Position numbers and translations under genes: made by a program. A stretch of 64,000 nucleotides of DNA, taken from assembly GCF_029227915.1 (NCBI RefSeq), contig NC_079881.1, positions 25,769,501 to 25,833,500 on the forward strand. Reading direction: 5' to 3'. Below the pieces are notes generated by a model. The model was not told the DNA's origin. It ran no database searches and saw nothing but the letters and a program-made list of their open reading frames with translations. The DNA is from Hydractinia symbiolongicarpus. Lineage: Eukaryota > Cnidaria > Hydrozoa > Anthoathecata > Hydractiniidae. Shown here piece after piece: positions 1 to 11,088 of this stretch; within the stretch, counting starts at the first letter, position 1; the number at the start of each line of letters is the position of its first letter.

Positions 1-55
1 ATTTTTGAAAACTACAAGTCTCATGCGTTTTAGTGGTGAAAAAAATAATTTAAGG
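1..55 (+). repeat. Partial type E monomer at the left edge
   Basis: These bases are the last quarter of a monomer. The run of seven A after GTGGTG and the AAGG just before the next AATCG are the marks of type E, so the array was already in an E-A-B-C-D unit when the window starts. Confidence 0.8.
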
Positions 56-2285
56 AATCGTTTGGGAAATGAGTTCACTCCCTGGGTACTTTCTTTGTAT
101 ACTTTTCACTGTACGGGCCGAGTCCGTGATATACGGAAAATCCCGGGTTTTCGTTTGCCGGCGATTAAACTCCTTTTATTCAGCGTCTCATCAAAAATGA
201 AATCATTTTTGAAAACTACAAGTCTCATGCGTTTTAGTGGTGAAAAAATAATTTAAAGAATCGTTCGGGAAGTGAGTTTACTTCCTGGGTACTTTCTTTG
301 TATACTTTTGACTATACGGGCGGAGTCCGGGATTTACGGGAAATTGCGGGTTTTCGTTTGCCGGCGATTAAACTCCTTTCATTAAGCGTCTCATCAAAAA
401 TGAAATCGTTTTTAAAAACTACAAGTCTTATGCGTTTTAGTGGTAAAAAATCAATTTAAAAAATCGTTCGGGAAATGAATTTACTCCCAGTTTAATTTCT
501 TTGTATACATTTGACTGTACGGGTCAAGCCCGGGATTTACGGCAAATCGCGGGTTTTCGTTTGCCGGCGACTAAAATCCTTTTATTCAGCGTCTCATCAA
601 AAATGAAATCATTTTTGAAAACTACAAGTCTCATGCCTTTTAGTGGTGAAGAAATAATTTGAAAAATCGTTCGGCAAATGAGTTTACTCCCTGGGTATTT
701 TCTTTGTATACATTTGACTATACGGCCAAGCCCGGGATTTACGGGAAATCGCGGGTTTTCGTTTGCCGGTGATTAAACTCCTTTTATTCAGCGTCTCATC
801 AAAAACGAAATCATTTTTGAAAACTACAAGTCTCATGCGTTTTAGTGGTGAAAAAATAATTTAAAGAATCGTTTGGGAAATGAGTTTACTCCCTGGGTAC
901 TTTTTTTGTGTGCTTTTCGCTGTACGGGCCGAGTCCGTGATATACGGAAAATCCCGGGTTTTCGTTTGCCGGCGATTAAACTCCTTTTATTCAGCGTCTC
1001 ATCAAAAATGAAATCATTTTTGAAAACTACAAGTCTCATGCGTTTTAGTGGTGAAAAAATAATTTAAAGAATCGTTCGGGAAGTGAGTTTACTTCTTGGG
1101 TACTTTCTTTGTATACTTTTGACTATACGGGCGGAGTCCGGGATTTACGGGAAATTGCGGGTTTTCGTTTGCCGGCGATTAAACTCCTTTCATTAAGCGT
1201 CTCATCAAAAATGAAATCGTTTTTAAAAACTACAAGTCTTATGCGTTTTAGTGGTAAAAAATTAATTTAAAAAATCGTTCGGGAAATGAGTTCACTCCCA
1301 GTTTAATTTCTTTGTATACATTTGACTATACGGGTCAAGCCCGGGATTTACGGCAAATCGCGGGTTTTCGTTTGCCGGCGATTAAAATCCTTTTATTCAG
1401 CGTCTCATCAAAAATGAAATCATTTTTGAAAACTACAAGTCTCATGCCTTTTAGTGGTGAAGAAATAATTTGAAAAATCGTTCGGCAAATGAGTTTACTC
1501 CCTGGGTATTTTCTTTGTATACATTCGACTATACGGCCAAGCCCGGGATTTACGGGAAATCGCGGGTTTTCGTTTGCCGGCGATTAAACTCCTTTTATTC
1601 AGCGTCTCATCAAAAACGAAATCATTTTTGAAAACTACAAGTCTCATGCGTTTTAGTGGTGAAAAAATAATTTAAAGAATCGTTTGGGAAATGAGTTTAC
1701 TCCCTGGGAACTTTTTTTGTATACTTTTCACTGTACGGGCCGAGTCCGTGATATACGGAAAATCCCGGGTTTTCGTTTGCCGGCGATTAAACTCCTTTTA
1801 TTCAGCGTCTCATCAAAAATGAAATCATTTTTGAAAACTACAAGTCTCATGCCTTTTAGTGGTGAAGAAATAATTTAAAAAATCGTTCGGCAAATGAGTT
1901 TACTCCCTGGGTATTTTCTTTGTATACATTTGACTATACGGCCAAGCCCGGGATTTACGGGAAATCGCGGGTTTTCGTTTGCCGGCGATTAAACTCCTTT
2001 TATTCAGCGTCTCATCAAAAACGAAATCATTTTTGAAAACTACAAGTCTCATGCGTTTTAGTGGTGAAAAAATAATTTAAAGAATCGTTTGGGAAATGAG
2101 TTTACTCCATGGGTACTTTTTTTGTGTGCTTTTCACTGTACGGGCCGAGTCCGTGATATACGGAAAATCCCGGGTTTTCGTTTGCCGGCGATTAAACTCC
2201 TTTTATTCAGCGTCTCATCAAAAATGAAATCATTTTTTAAAACTACAAGTCTCATGCGTTTTAGTGGTGAAAAAATAATTTAAAG

Positions 2286-2488
2286 AATCGTTCGGGAAGT
2301 GAGTTTACTTCCTGGGTACTTTCTTTGTATACTTTTGACTATACGGGCGGAGTCCGGGATTTACGGGAAATTGCGGGTTTTCGTTTGCCGGCGATTAAAC
2401 TCCTTTCATTAAGCGTCTCATCAAAAATGAAATCGTTTTTAAAAACTACAAGTCTTATGCGTTTTAGTGGTAAAAAATTAATTTAAAA
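2286..2488 (+). repeat. Type B monomer (reference copy, 203 bp)
   Basis: Type B follows A in the A-B-C-D unit. Its marks are CGGGAAGTGAGTTTACTTCC near the start, GACTATACGGGCGGAG, AAATTGCGGG, CCTTTCATTAAGCG, AAATCGTTTTTAAAAAC, and a tail with GTGGTAAAAAATTAATTT. The start forms a 6-bp inverted repeat around GAGTTT. A sub-type lacking one T in the tail is 202 bp and recurs at 12,899, 13,304, 16,141, 18,778, 20,807, 24,458 and later duplicates. Confidence 0.92.
2295..2312. repeat. Type B/H-specific dyad GGAAGT / GAGTTT / ACTTCC
   Basis: Six-base perfect arms around GAGTTT near the start of type B and H monomers. Types A and C have AAATGAGTTTACTCCC here, which breaks the arms. Type F keeps only the left arm. 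Confidence 0.7.
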
Positions 2489-2691
2489 AATCGTTCGGGA
2501 AATGAGTTTACTCCCAGTTTAATTTCTTTGTATACATTTGACTATACGGGTCAAGCCCGGGATTTACGGCAAATCGCGGGTTTTCGTTTGCCGGCGATTA
2601 AAATCCTTTTATTCAGCGTCTCATCAAAAATGAAATCATTTTTGAAAACTACAAGTCTCATGCCTTTTAGTGGTGAAGAAATAATTTAAAA
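2489..2691 (+). repeat. Type C monomer (reference copy, 203 bp)
   Basis: Type C follows B. It is the only type with CTCCCAGTTTAATTTC in place of the CTCCCTGGGTAC block. It also has ACGGGTCAAGCCCGGG, TTACGGCAAATCG and ATTAAAATCC, and ends with GAAGAAATAATTTAAAA. Two sub-types differ at CTCATGCCTTTT against CTCATGCGTTTT; the first dominates 1-3 kb and 13-25 kb, the second most of the right part. Around 47-51 kb a variant with AATTTATTTG and GTCAAACCC spreads. Confidence 0.92.
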
Positions 2692-2893
2692 AATCGTTCG
2701 GCAAATGAGTTTACTCCCTGGGTATTTTCTTTGTATACATTCGACTATACGGCCAAGCCCGGGATTTACGGGAAATCGCGGGTTTTCGTTTGCCGGCGAT
2801 TAAACTCCTTTTATTCAGCGTCTCATCAAAAACGAAATCATTTTTGAAAACTACAAGTCTCATGCGTTTTAGTGGTGAAAAAATAATTTAAAG
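2692..2893 (+). repeat. Type D monomer (reference copy, 202 bp)
   Basis: Type D closes nearly every higher-order unit. It begins CGGCAAATGAG or CGGAAAATGAG, has GGGTATTTTC rather than GGGTACTTTC, ATTCGACTATACGGCCAAG (one G fewer than other types, hence 202 bp), and AAAAACGAAATC in the dyad. Sub-types: GGCCACGCC at 42.7-48.3 kb, CTCACTGGG after 58 kb, and ACAGCCAAG at 60.3 and 61.8 kb. The single-base deletion fixes the period of units containing D at one base below a multiple of 203. Confidence 0.92.
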
Positions 2894-5800
2894 AATCGTT
2901 TGGGAAATGAGTTTACTCCCTGGGAACTTTTTTTGTATACTTTTCACTGTACGGGCCAAGTCCGTGATATACGGAAAATCCCGGGTTTTCGTTTGCCGGC
3001 GATTAAACTCCTTTTATTCAGCGTCTCATCAAAAATGAAATCATTTTTAAAAACTACAAGTCTCATGCGTTTTAGTGGTGAAAAAATAATTTAAAGAATC
3101 GTTCGGGAAGTGAGTTTACTTCCTGGGTACTTTCTTTGTATACTTTTGACTATACGGGCGGAGTCCGGAATTTACGGGAAATTGCGGGTTTTCGTTTGCC
3201 GGCGATTAAACTCCTTTCATTAAGCGTCTCATCAAAAATGAAATCCGTTTTAAAAACTACAAGTCTTATGCGTTTTATTGGTAAAAAATTAATTTAAAAA
3301 ATCGTTCGGGAAATGAGTTTACTCCCAGTTTAATTTCTTTGTATACATTTGACTATACGGGTCAAGCCCGGGATTTACGGCAAATCGCGGGTTTTCGTTT
3401 GCCGGCGATTAAAATCCTTTTATTCAGCGTCTCATCAAAAATGAAATCATTTTTGAAAACTACAAGTCTCATGCGTTTTAGTGGTGAAGAAATAATTTAA
3501 AAAATCGTTCGGAAAATGAGTTTACTCCCTGGGTATTTTCTTTGTATACATTCGACTATACGGCCAAGCCCGGGATTTACGGGAAATCGCGGGTTTTCGT
3601 TTGCCGGCGATTAAACTCCTTTTATTCAGCGTCTCATCAAAAACAAAATCATTTTTGAAAACTACAAGTCTCATGCGTTTTAGTGGTGAAGAAATAATTT
3701 AAAAAATCGTTCGGAAAATGAGTTTACTCCCTGGGTATTTTCTTTGTATACATTCGACTATACGGCCAAGCCCGGGATTTACGGGAAATCGCGGGTTTTC
3801 GTTTGCCGGCGGTTAAACTCCTTTTATTCAGCGTCTCATCAAAAACGAAATCATTTTTGAAAACTACAAGTCTCATGCGTTTTAGTGGTGAAAAAATAAT
3901 TTAAAGAATCGTTTGGGAAATGAGTTTACTCCCTGGGTACTTTCTTTGTATACTTTTCACTGTACGGGCCGAGTCCGTGATATACGGAAAATCGCGGGTT
4001 TTCGTTTGCCGGCGATTAAACTCCTTTTATTCAGCGTCTCATCAAAAATGAAATCATTTTTGAAAACTACAAGTCTCATGCGTTTTAGTGGTGAAAAAAT
4101 ACTTTAAAGAATCGTACGGGAAGTGAGTTTACTTCCTGGGTACTTTCTTTGTATACTTTTGACTATACGGGCGGAGTCCGGGATTTACGGGAAATTGCGG
4201 GTTTTCGTTTGCCGGCGATTAAACTCCTTTCATTAAGCGTCTCATCAAAAATGAAATCGTTTTTAAAAACTACAAGTCTTATGCGTTTTAGTGGTAAAAA
4301 ATTAATTTAAAAAATCGTTCGGGAAATGAGTTTACTCCCAGTTTAATTTCTTTGTATACATTTGACTATACGGGTCAAGCCCGGGATTTACGGCAAATCG
4401 CGGGTTTTCGTTTGCCGGCGATTAAAATCCTTTTATTCAGCGTCTCATCAAAAATGAAATCATTTTTGAAAACTACAAGTCTCATGCGTTTTAGTGGTGA
4501 AGAAATAATTTAAAAAATCGTTCGGAAAATGAGTTTACTCCCTGGGTATTTTCTTTGTATACATTCGACTATACGGTAAAGCCCGGGATTTACGGGAAAT
4601 CGCGGGTTTTCGTTTGCCGGCGATTAAACTCCTTTTATTCAGCGTCTCATCGAAAACGAAACCATTTTTGAAAACTACAAGTCTCATGCGTTTTAGTGGT
4701 GAAAAAATAATTTAAAGAATCGTTTGGGAAATGAGTTTACTCCCTGGGTACTTTCTTTGTATACTTTTCACTGTACGGGCCGAGTCCGTGATATACGGAA
4801 AATCGCGGGTTTTCGTTTGGCGGCGATTAAACTCCTTTTATTCAGCGTCTCATCAAAAATGAAATCATTTTTGAAAACTACAAGTCTCATGCGTTTTAGT
4901 GGTGAAAAAATAATTTAAAGAATCGTTCGGGAAGTGAGTTTACTTCCTGGGTACTTTCTTTGTATACTTTTGACTATACGGGCGGAGTCCGGGATTTACG
5001 GGAAATTGCGGGTTTTCGTTTGCCGGCGATTAAACTCCTTTCATTAAGCGTCTCATCAAAAATGAAATCGTTTTCAAAAACTACAAGTCTTATGCGTTTT
5101 AGTGGTAAAAAATTAATTTAAAAAATCGTTCGGGAAATGAGTTTACTCCCAGTTTAATTTCTTTGTATACATTTGACTATACGGGTCAAGCCCGGGATTT
5201 ACGGCAAATCGCGGGTTTTCGTTTGCCGGCGATTAAAATCCTTTTATTCAGCGTCTCATCAAAAATGAAATCATTTTTGAAAACTACAAGTCTCATACGT
5301 TTTAGTGGTGAAGAAATAATTTAAAAAATCGTTCGGAAAATGAGTTTACTCCCTGGGTATTTTCTTTGTATACATTCGACTATACGGCCAAGCCCGGGAT
5401 ATACGGGAAATCGCGGGTTTTCGTTTGCCGGCGATTAAACACCTTTTATTCAGCGTCTCATCAAAAACGAAATCATTTTTGAAAACTACAAGTCTCATGC
5501 GTTTTAGTGGTGAAAAAATAATTTAAAGAATCGTTTGGGAAATGAGTTTACTCCCTGGGTACTTTCTTTGTATACATTTGACTAAACGGGTCAAGCCCGG
5601 GATTTACGGCAAATCACGGGTTTTCGTTTGCCGGCGATTAAATTCCTTTTATTCAGCGTCTCATAAAAAATGAAATCATTTTTGAAAACTACAAGTCTCA
5701 TGCGTCTTAGTGGTGAAAAAATAATTTAAAAAATCGTTCGGGAAATGAGTTTACTCCCTGGGTACTTTCTTTGTATACATTCAACTATACGGGCCAAGTC

Positions 5801-6406
5801 CGGGATTTACGGGAAATCGCGGGTTTTTGTTTGCCAGCGATTAAACTTCTTTTATTCAGCGTCTCATCAAAAATGAAATCATTTTTGAAAACTACAAGTC
5901 TCATGCGTTTTAGTGGTGAAAAAATAATTTAAAGAATCGTTCGGGAAGTGAGTTTACTTCCTGGGTACTTTCTTTGTATACTTTTGACTAAACGGGCGGA
6001 GTCCGGGATTTACGGGAAATTGCGGGTTTTCGTTTGCCGGCGATTAAACTCCTTTCATTCAGCGTCTCGTCAAAAATGAAATCGGTTTTGAAAACTACAA
6101 GTCCCATGCGTTTTAGTGGTGAAGAAATAATTTAAAAAATCGTTCGGAAAATGAGTTTACTCCCTGGGTATTTTCTTTGTATACATTCGACTATACGGCC
6201 AAGCCCGGGATTTACGGGAAATCGCGGGTTTTCGTTTGCCGGCGATTGAACTCCTTTTATTCAGCGTCTCATCAAAAACGAAATCATTTTTGAAAACTAC
6301 AAGTCTCATGCGTTTTAGTGGTGAAAAAATAATTTAAAGAATCGTTTGGGAAATGAGTTTACTCCCTGGGTACTTTCTTTGTATACTTTTCACTGTACGG
6401 GCCGAG

Positions 6407-6421
6407 TCCGTGATATACGGA
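6407..6421. repeat. Type A-specific dyad TCCGT / GATAT / ACGGA
   Basis: Five-base arms TCCGT and ACGGA flank GATAT. Other types read TCCGGGATTTACGGG or a close variant here, with three base differences from A that abolish the symmetry. It is therefore present in about one monomer in four, at fixed HOR positions. Confidence 0.7.
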
Positions 6422-6474
6422 AAATCGCGGGTTTTCGTTTGCCGGCGATTAAACTCCTTTTATTCAGCGTCTCA

Positions 6475-6496
6475 TCAAAAATGAAATCATTTTTGA
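6475..6496. repeat. Conserved 22-bp dyad in each monomer (example in type A)
   Basis: Arms TCAAAAATGA and TCATTTTTGA are perfect reverse complements separated by AA. The same element is perfect in types A, C and G. Types D and E change the left arm to TCAAAAACGA; B, H and I change the right arm to TCGTTTTTGA or TCGTTTTTAA. Most variants therefore keep all but one pair, and that one becomes G-T. It is the strongest symmetric element in the conserved half, repeated every 203 bp. It could be a protein-binding site or could extrude as a cruciform; the sequence does not say which. Confidence 0.85.
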
Positions 6497-9400
6497 AAAC
6501 TACAAGTCTCATGCGTTTTAGTGGTGAAAAAATAATTTAAAGAATCGTTTGGGAAATGAGTTTACTCCCTGGGTACTTTCTTTGTATACTTTTCACTGTA
6601 CGGGCCGAGTCCGTGATATACGGAAAATCGCGGGTTTTCGGTTGCCGGCGATTAAACTCCTTTTATTCAGCGTCTCATCAAAAATGAAATCATTTTTGAA
6701 AACTACAAGTCTTATGCGTTTTAGTGGTGAAAAAATAATTTAAAGAATCGTTCGGGAAGTGAGTTAACTTCCTGGGTACTTTCTTTGTATACTTTTGACT
6801 AAACGGGCGGAGTCCGGGATTTACGGGAAATTGCGGGTTTTCGTTTGCCGGCGATTAAACTTCTTTCATTAAGCGTCTCATCAAAAATAAAATCGTTTTC
6901 AAAAACTACAAGTCTTATGCGTTTTAGTGGTAAAATATTTATTTAAAAAATCGTTCGGGAAATGAGTTTACTCCCAGTTTAATTTCTTTGTATACATTTG
7001 ACTATACGGGTCAAGCCCGGGATTTACGGTAAATCGCGGGTTTTCGTTTGCCGGCGATTAAAATCCTTTTATTCAGCGTCTCATCAAAAATGAAATCATT
7101 TTTGAAAACTACAAGTCTCATGCGTTTTAGTGGTGAAGAAATAATTTAAAAAATCGTTCGGAAAATGAGTTTACTCCCTGGGTATTTTCTTTGTATACAT
7201 TCGACTATACGGCCAAGCCCGGGATTTACGGGAAATCGCGGGTTTTCGTTTGCCGGCGATTAAACTCCTTTTATTCAGCGTCTCATCAAAAACGAAATCA
7301 TTTTTGAAAACTACAAGTCTCATGGGTTTTAGTGGTGAAAAAATAATTTAAAGAATCGTTTGGGAAATGAGTTTACTCCCTGGGTACTTTCTTTGTATAC
7401 TTTTGACTATACGGGCGGAGTCCGGGATTTACGGGAAATTGCGGGTTTTCGTTTGCCGGCGATTAAACTCCTTTTATTCAGCGTCTCATCAAAAATGAAA
7501 TCATTTTTGAAAACTACAAGTCTCATGCGTTTTAGTGGTGAAGAAATAATTTAAAAAATCGTTCGGAAAATGAGTTTACTCCCTGGGTATTTTCTTTGTA
7601 TACATTCGACTATACGGCAAAGCCCGGGATTTACGGGAAATCGCGGGTTTTCGTTTGCCGGCGATTAAACTCCTTTTATTCAGCGTCTCATCAAAAACGA
7701 AACCATTTTTGAAAACTACAAGTCTCATGCGTTTTAGTGGTGAAAAAATAATTTAAAGAATCGTTTGGGAAATGAGTTTACTCCCTGGGTACTTTCTTTG
7801 TATACTTTTCACTGTACGGGCCGAGTCCGTGATATACGGAAAATCGCGGGTTTTCGTTTGGCGGCGATTAAACTCCTTTTATTCAGCGTCTCATCAAAAA
7901 TGAAATCATTTTTGAAAACTACAAGTCTCATGCGTTTTAGTGGTGAAAAAATAATTTAAAGAATCGTTCGGGAAGTGAGTTTACTTCCTGGGTACTTTCT
8001 TTGTATACTTTTGACTATACGGGCGGAGTCCGGGATTTACGGGAAATTGCGGGTTTTCGTTTGCCGGCGATTAAACTCCTTTCATTAAGCGTCTCATCAA
8101 AAATGAAATCGTTTTCAAAAACTACAAGTCTTATGCGTTTTAGTGGTAAAAAATTAATTTAAAAAATCGTTCGGGAAATGAGTTTACTCCTAGTTTAATT
8201 TCTTTGTATACATTTGACTATACGGGTCAAGCCCGGGATTTACGGCAAATCGCGGGTTTTCGTTTGCCGGCGATTAAAATCCTTTTATTCAGCGTCTCAT
8301 CAAAAATGAAATCATTTTTGAAAACTACAAGTCTCATACGTTTTAGTGGTGAAGAAATAATTTAAAAAATCGTTCGGAAAATGAGTTTACTCCCTGGGTA
8401 TTTTCTTTGTATACATTCGACTATACGGCCAAGCCCGGGATATACGGGAAATCGCGGGTTTTCGTTTGCCGGCGATTAAACACCTTTTATTCAGCGTCTC
8501 ATCAAAAACGAAATCATTTTTGAAAACTACAAGTCTCATGCGTTTTAGTGGTGAAAAAATAATTTGAAGAATCGTTTGGGAAATGAGTTTACTCCCTGGG
8601 TACTTTCTTTGTATACATTTGACTAAACGGGTCAAGCCCGGGATTTACGGCAAATCACGGGTTTTCGTTTGCCGGCGATTAAATTCCTTTTATTCAGCGT
8701 CTCATAAAAAATGAAATCATTTTTGAAAACTACAAGTCTCATGCGTCTTAGTGGTGAAAAAATAATTTAAAAAATCGTTCGGGAAATGAGTTTACTCCCT
8801 GGGTACTTTCTTTGTATACATTCAACTATACGGGCCAAGTCCGGGATTTACGGGAAATCGCGGGTTTTTGTTTGCCAGCGATTAAACTTCTTTTATTCAG
8901 CGTCTCATCAAAAATGAAATCATTTTTGAAAACTACAAGTCTCATGCGTTTTAGTGGTGAAAAAATAATTTAAAGAATCGTTCGGGAAGTGAGTTTACTT
9001 CCTGGGTACTTTCTTTGTATACTTTTGACTAAACGGGCGGAGTCCGGGATTTACGGGAAATTGCGGGTTTTCGTTTGCCGGCGATTAAACTCCTTTCATT
9101 CAGCGTCTCGTCAAAAATGAAATCGGTTTTGAAAACTACAAGTCCCATGCGTTTTAGTGGTGAAGAAATAATTTAAAAAATCGTTCGGAAAATGAGTTTA
9201 CTCCCTGGGTATTTTCTTTGTATACATTCGACTATACGGCCAAGCCCGGGATTTACGGGAAATCGCGGGTTTTCGTTTGCCGGCGATTGAACTCCTTTTA
9301 TTCAGCGTCTCATCAAAAACGAAATCATTTTTGAAAACTACAAGTCTCATGCGTTTTAGTGGTGAAAAAATAATTTAAAGAATCGTTTGGGAAATGAGTT

Positions 9401-11002
9401 TACTCCCTGGGTACTTTCTTTGTATACTTTTCACTGTACGGGCCGAGTCCGTGATATACGGAAAATCGCGGGTTTTCGTTTGCCGGCGATTAAACTCCTT
9501 TTATTCAGCGTCTCATCAAAAATGAAATCATTTTTGAAAACTACAAGTCTCATGCGTTTTAGTGGTGAAAAAATAATTTAAAGAATCGTTTGGGAAATGA
9601 GTTTACTCCCTGGGTACTTTCTTTGTATACTTTTCACTGTACGGGCCGAGTCCGTGATATACGGAAAATCGCGGGTTTTCGTTTGCCGGCGATTAAACTC
9701 CTTTTATTCAGCGTCTCATCAAAAATGAAATCATTTTTGAAAACTACAAGTCTTATGCGTTTTAGTGGTGAAAAAATAATTTAAAGAATCGTTCGGGAAG
9801 TGAGTTAACTTCCTGGGTACTTTCTTTGTATACTTTTGACTAAACGGGCGGAGTCCGGGATTTACGGGAAATTGCGGGTTTTCGTTTGCCGGCGATTAAA
9901 CTTCTTTCATTAAGCGTCTCATCAAAAATAAAATCGTTTTCAAAAACTACAAGTCTTATGCGTTTTAGTGGTAAAATATTAATTTAAAAAATCGTTCGGG
10001 AAATGAGTTTACTCCCAGTTTAATTTCTTTGTATACATTTGACTATACGGGTCAAGCCCGGGATTTACGGTAAATCGCGGGTTTTCGTTTGCCGACGATT
10101 AAAATCCTTTTATTCAGCGTCTCATCAAAAATGAAATCATTTTTGAAAACTACAAGTCTCATGCGTTTTAGTGGTGAAGAAATAATTTAAAAAATCGTTC
10201 GGAAAATGAGTTTACTCCCTGGGTATTTTCTTTGTATACATTCGACTATACGGCCAAGCCCGGGATTTACGGGAAATCGCGGGTTTTCGTTTGCCGGCGA
10301 TTAAACTCCTTTTATTCAGCGTCTCATCAAAAACGAAATCATTTTTGAAAACTACAAGTCTCATGGGTTTTAGTGGTGAAAAAATAATTTAAAGAATCGT
10401 TTGGGAAATGAGTTTACTCCCTGGGTACTTTCTTTGTATACTTTTGACTATACGGGCGGAGTCCGGGATTTACGGGAAATTGCGGGTTTTCGTTTGCCGG
10501 CGATTAAACTCCTTTCATTCAGCGTCTTGTCAAAAATGAAATCATTTTTGAAAACTACAAGTCTCATACGTTTTAGTGGTGAAGAAATAATTTAAAAAAT
10601 CGTTCGGAAAATGAGTTTACTCCCTGGGTATTTTCTTTGTATACATTCGACTATACGGCCAAGCCCGGGATATACGGGAAATCGCGGGTTTTCGTTTGCC
10701 GGCGATTAAACACCTTTTATTCAGCGTCTCATCAAAAACGAAATCATTTTTGAAAACTACAAGTCTCATGCGTTTTAGTGGTGAAAAAATAATTTGAAGA
10801 ATCGTTTGGGAAATGAGTTTACTCCCTGGGTACTTTCTTTGTATACATTTGACTAAACGGGTCAAGCCCGGGATTTACGGCAAATCACGGGTTTTCGTTT
10901 GCCGGCGATTAAATTCCTTTTATTCAGCGTCTCATAAAAAATGAAATCATTTTTGAAAACTACAAGTCTCATGCGTCTTAGTGGTGAAAAAATAATTTAA
11001 AA

Positions 11003-11088
11003 AATCGTTCGGGAAATGAGTTTACTCCCTGGGTACTTTCTTTGTATACATTCAACTATACGGGCCAAGTCCGGGATTTACGGGAAAT
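11003..11088. repeat. Truncated G monomer; only out-of-register junction
   Basis: A type G copy starting at 11,003 breaks off after CGGGATTTAC and continues as the start of a type A copy. The gap between successive GGGAAAT motifs (11,011 and 11,082) is 71 bp instead of 203. Compared with the parent at 8773-9381, 537 bp are missing: the rest of G, all of H and all of D. The seven bases GGGAAAT at 11,082-11,088 are shared by both parents, as expected of a short-homology deletion. The A copy at 11,074 loses its TTTGGG start. Confidence 0.88.

Larger units (their letters stand above)
56..5528 (+). repeat. A-B-C-D tetramer block (811-bp HOR)
   Basis: Tetramers of 811 bp (203+203+203+202) start at 56, 867, 2083, 2894, 3907 and 4718. 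Two departures: at 1678 an A copy changes to a C tail (CTCATGCCTTTT) and is followed directly by D at 1881, deleting B and C; and D is doubled at 3503 and 3706. The A sub-type shifts from ATCCCGGG to ATCGCGGG between the copies at 2894 and 3907, and D shifts from CGGCAAATG to CGGAAAATG at 3503. Confidence 0.88.
6340..6542 (+). repeat. Type A monomer (reference copy, 203 bp)
   Basis: Type A is the commonest start of a higher-order unit. Its marks are TTTGGGAAATGAG at the start, CACTGTACGGGCCGAG in the middle and CCGTGATATACGG, which forms a short dyad absent from other types. Early copies (to about 3,500) and those after type E read ATCCCGGG, most others ATCGCGGG, and a set at 23-39 kb reads ATCCCAGG, so A has subfamilies. 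Each intact copy leaves a 64-codon frame open from a TTG at base 7 to TAA near the end; there is no ATG start or Shine-Dalgarno motif, and copies at 45.5-48.6 kb carry an in-frame TAA, so I do not call it a gene. Confidence 0.93.

Noticed and set aside
873-1067. 64-codon open frames present once per intact type A monomer across the window
   Set aside because: They start at TTG, not ATG, have no ribosome-binding motif, recur only because the repeat recurs, cannot stay in frame across 203 bp, and are destroyed by stops or start changes in many A copies. Other monomer types do not keep the frame.
6340-6356. Possible CENP-B box at ATCGTTTGGGAAATGAG
   Set aside because: It resembles the box loosely, but the invariant TTCG and CGGG positions of the known motif are not matched without a gap.
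8387-8635. Minus-strand open frames of 65 to 82 codons (also at 842, 10,617, 15,913, 56,315, 61,381 and 62,800)
   Set aside because: They span monomer boundaries, appear only where chance base changes remove a stop, and duplicate with the underlying repeat (8,387 and 10,617 are the same duplicated segment).
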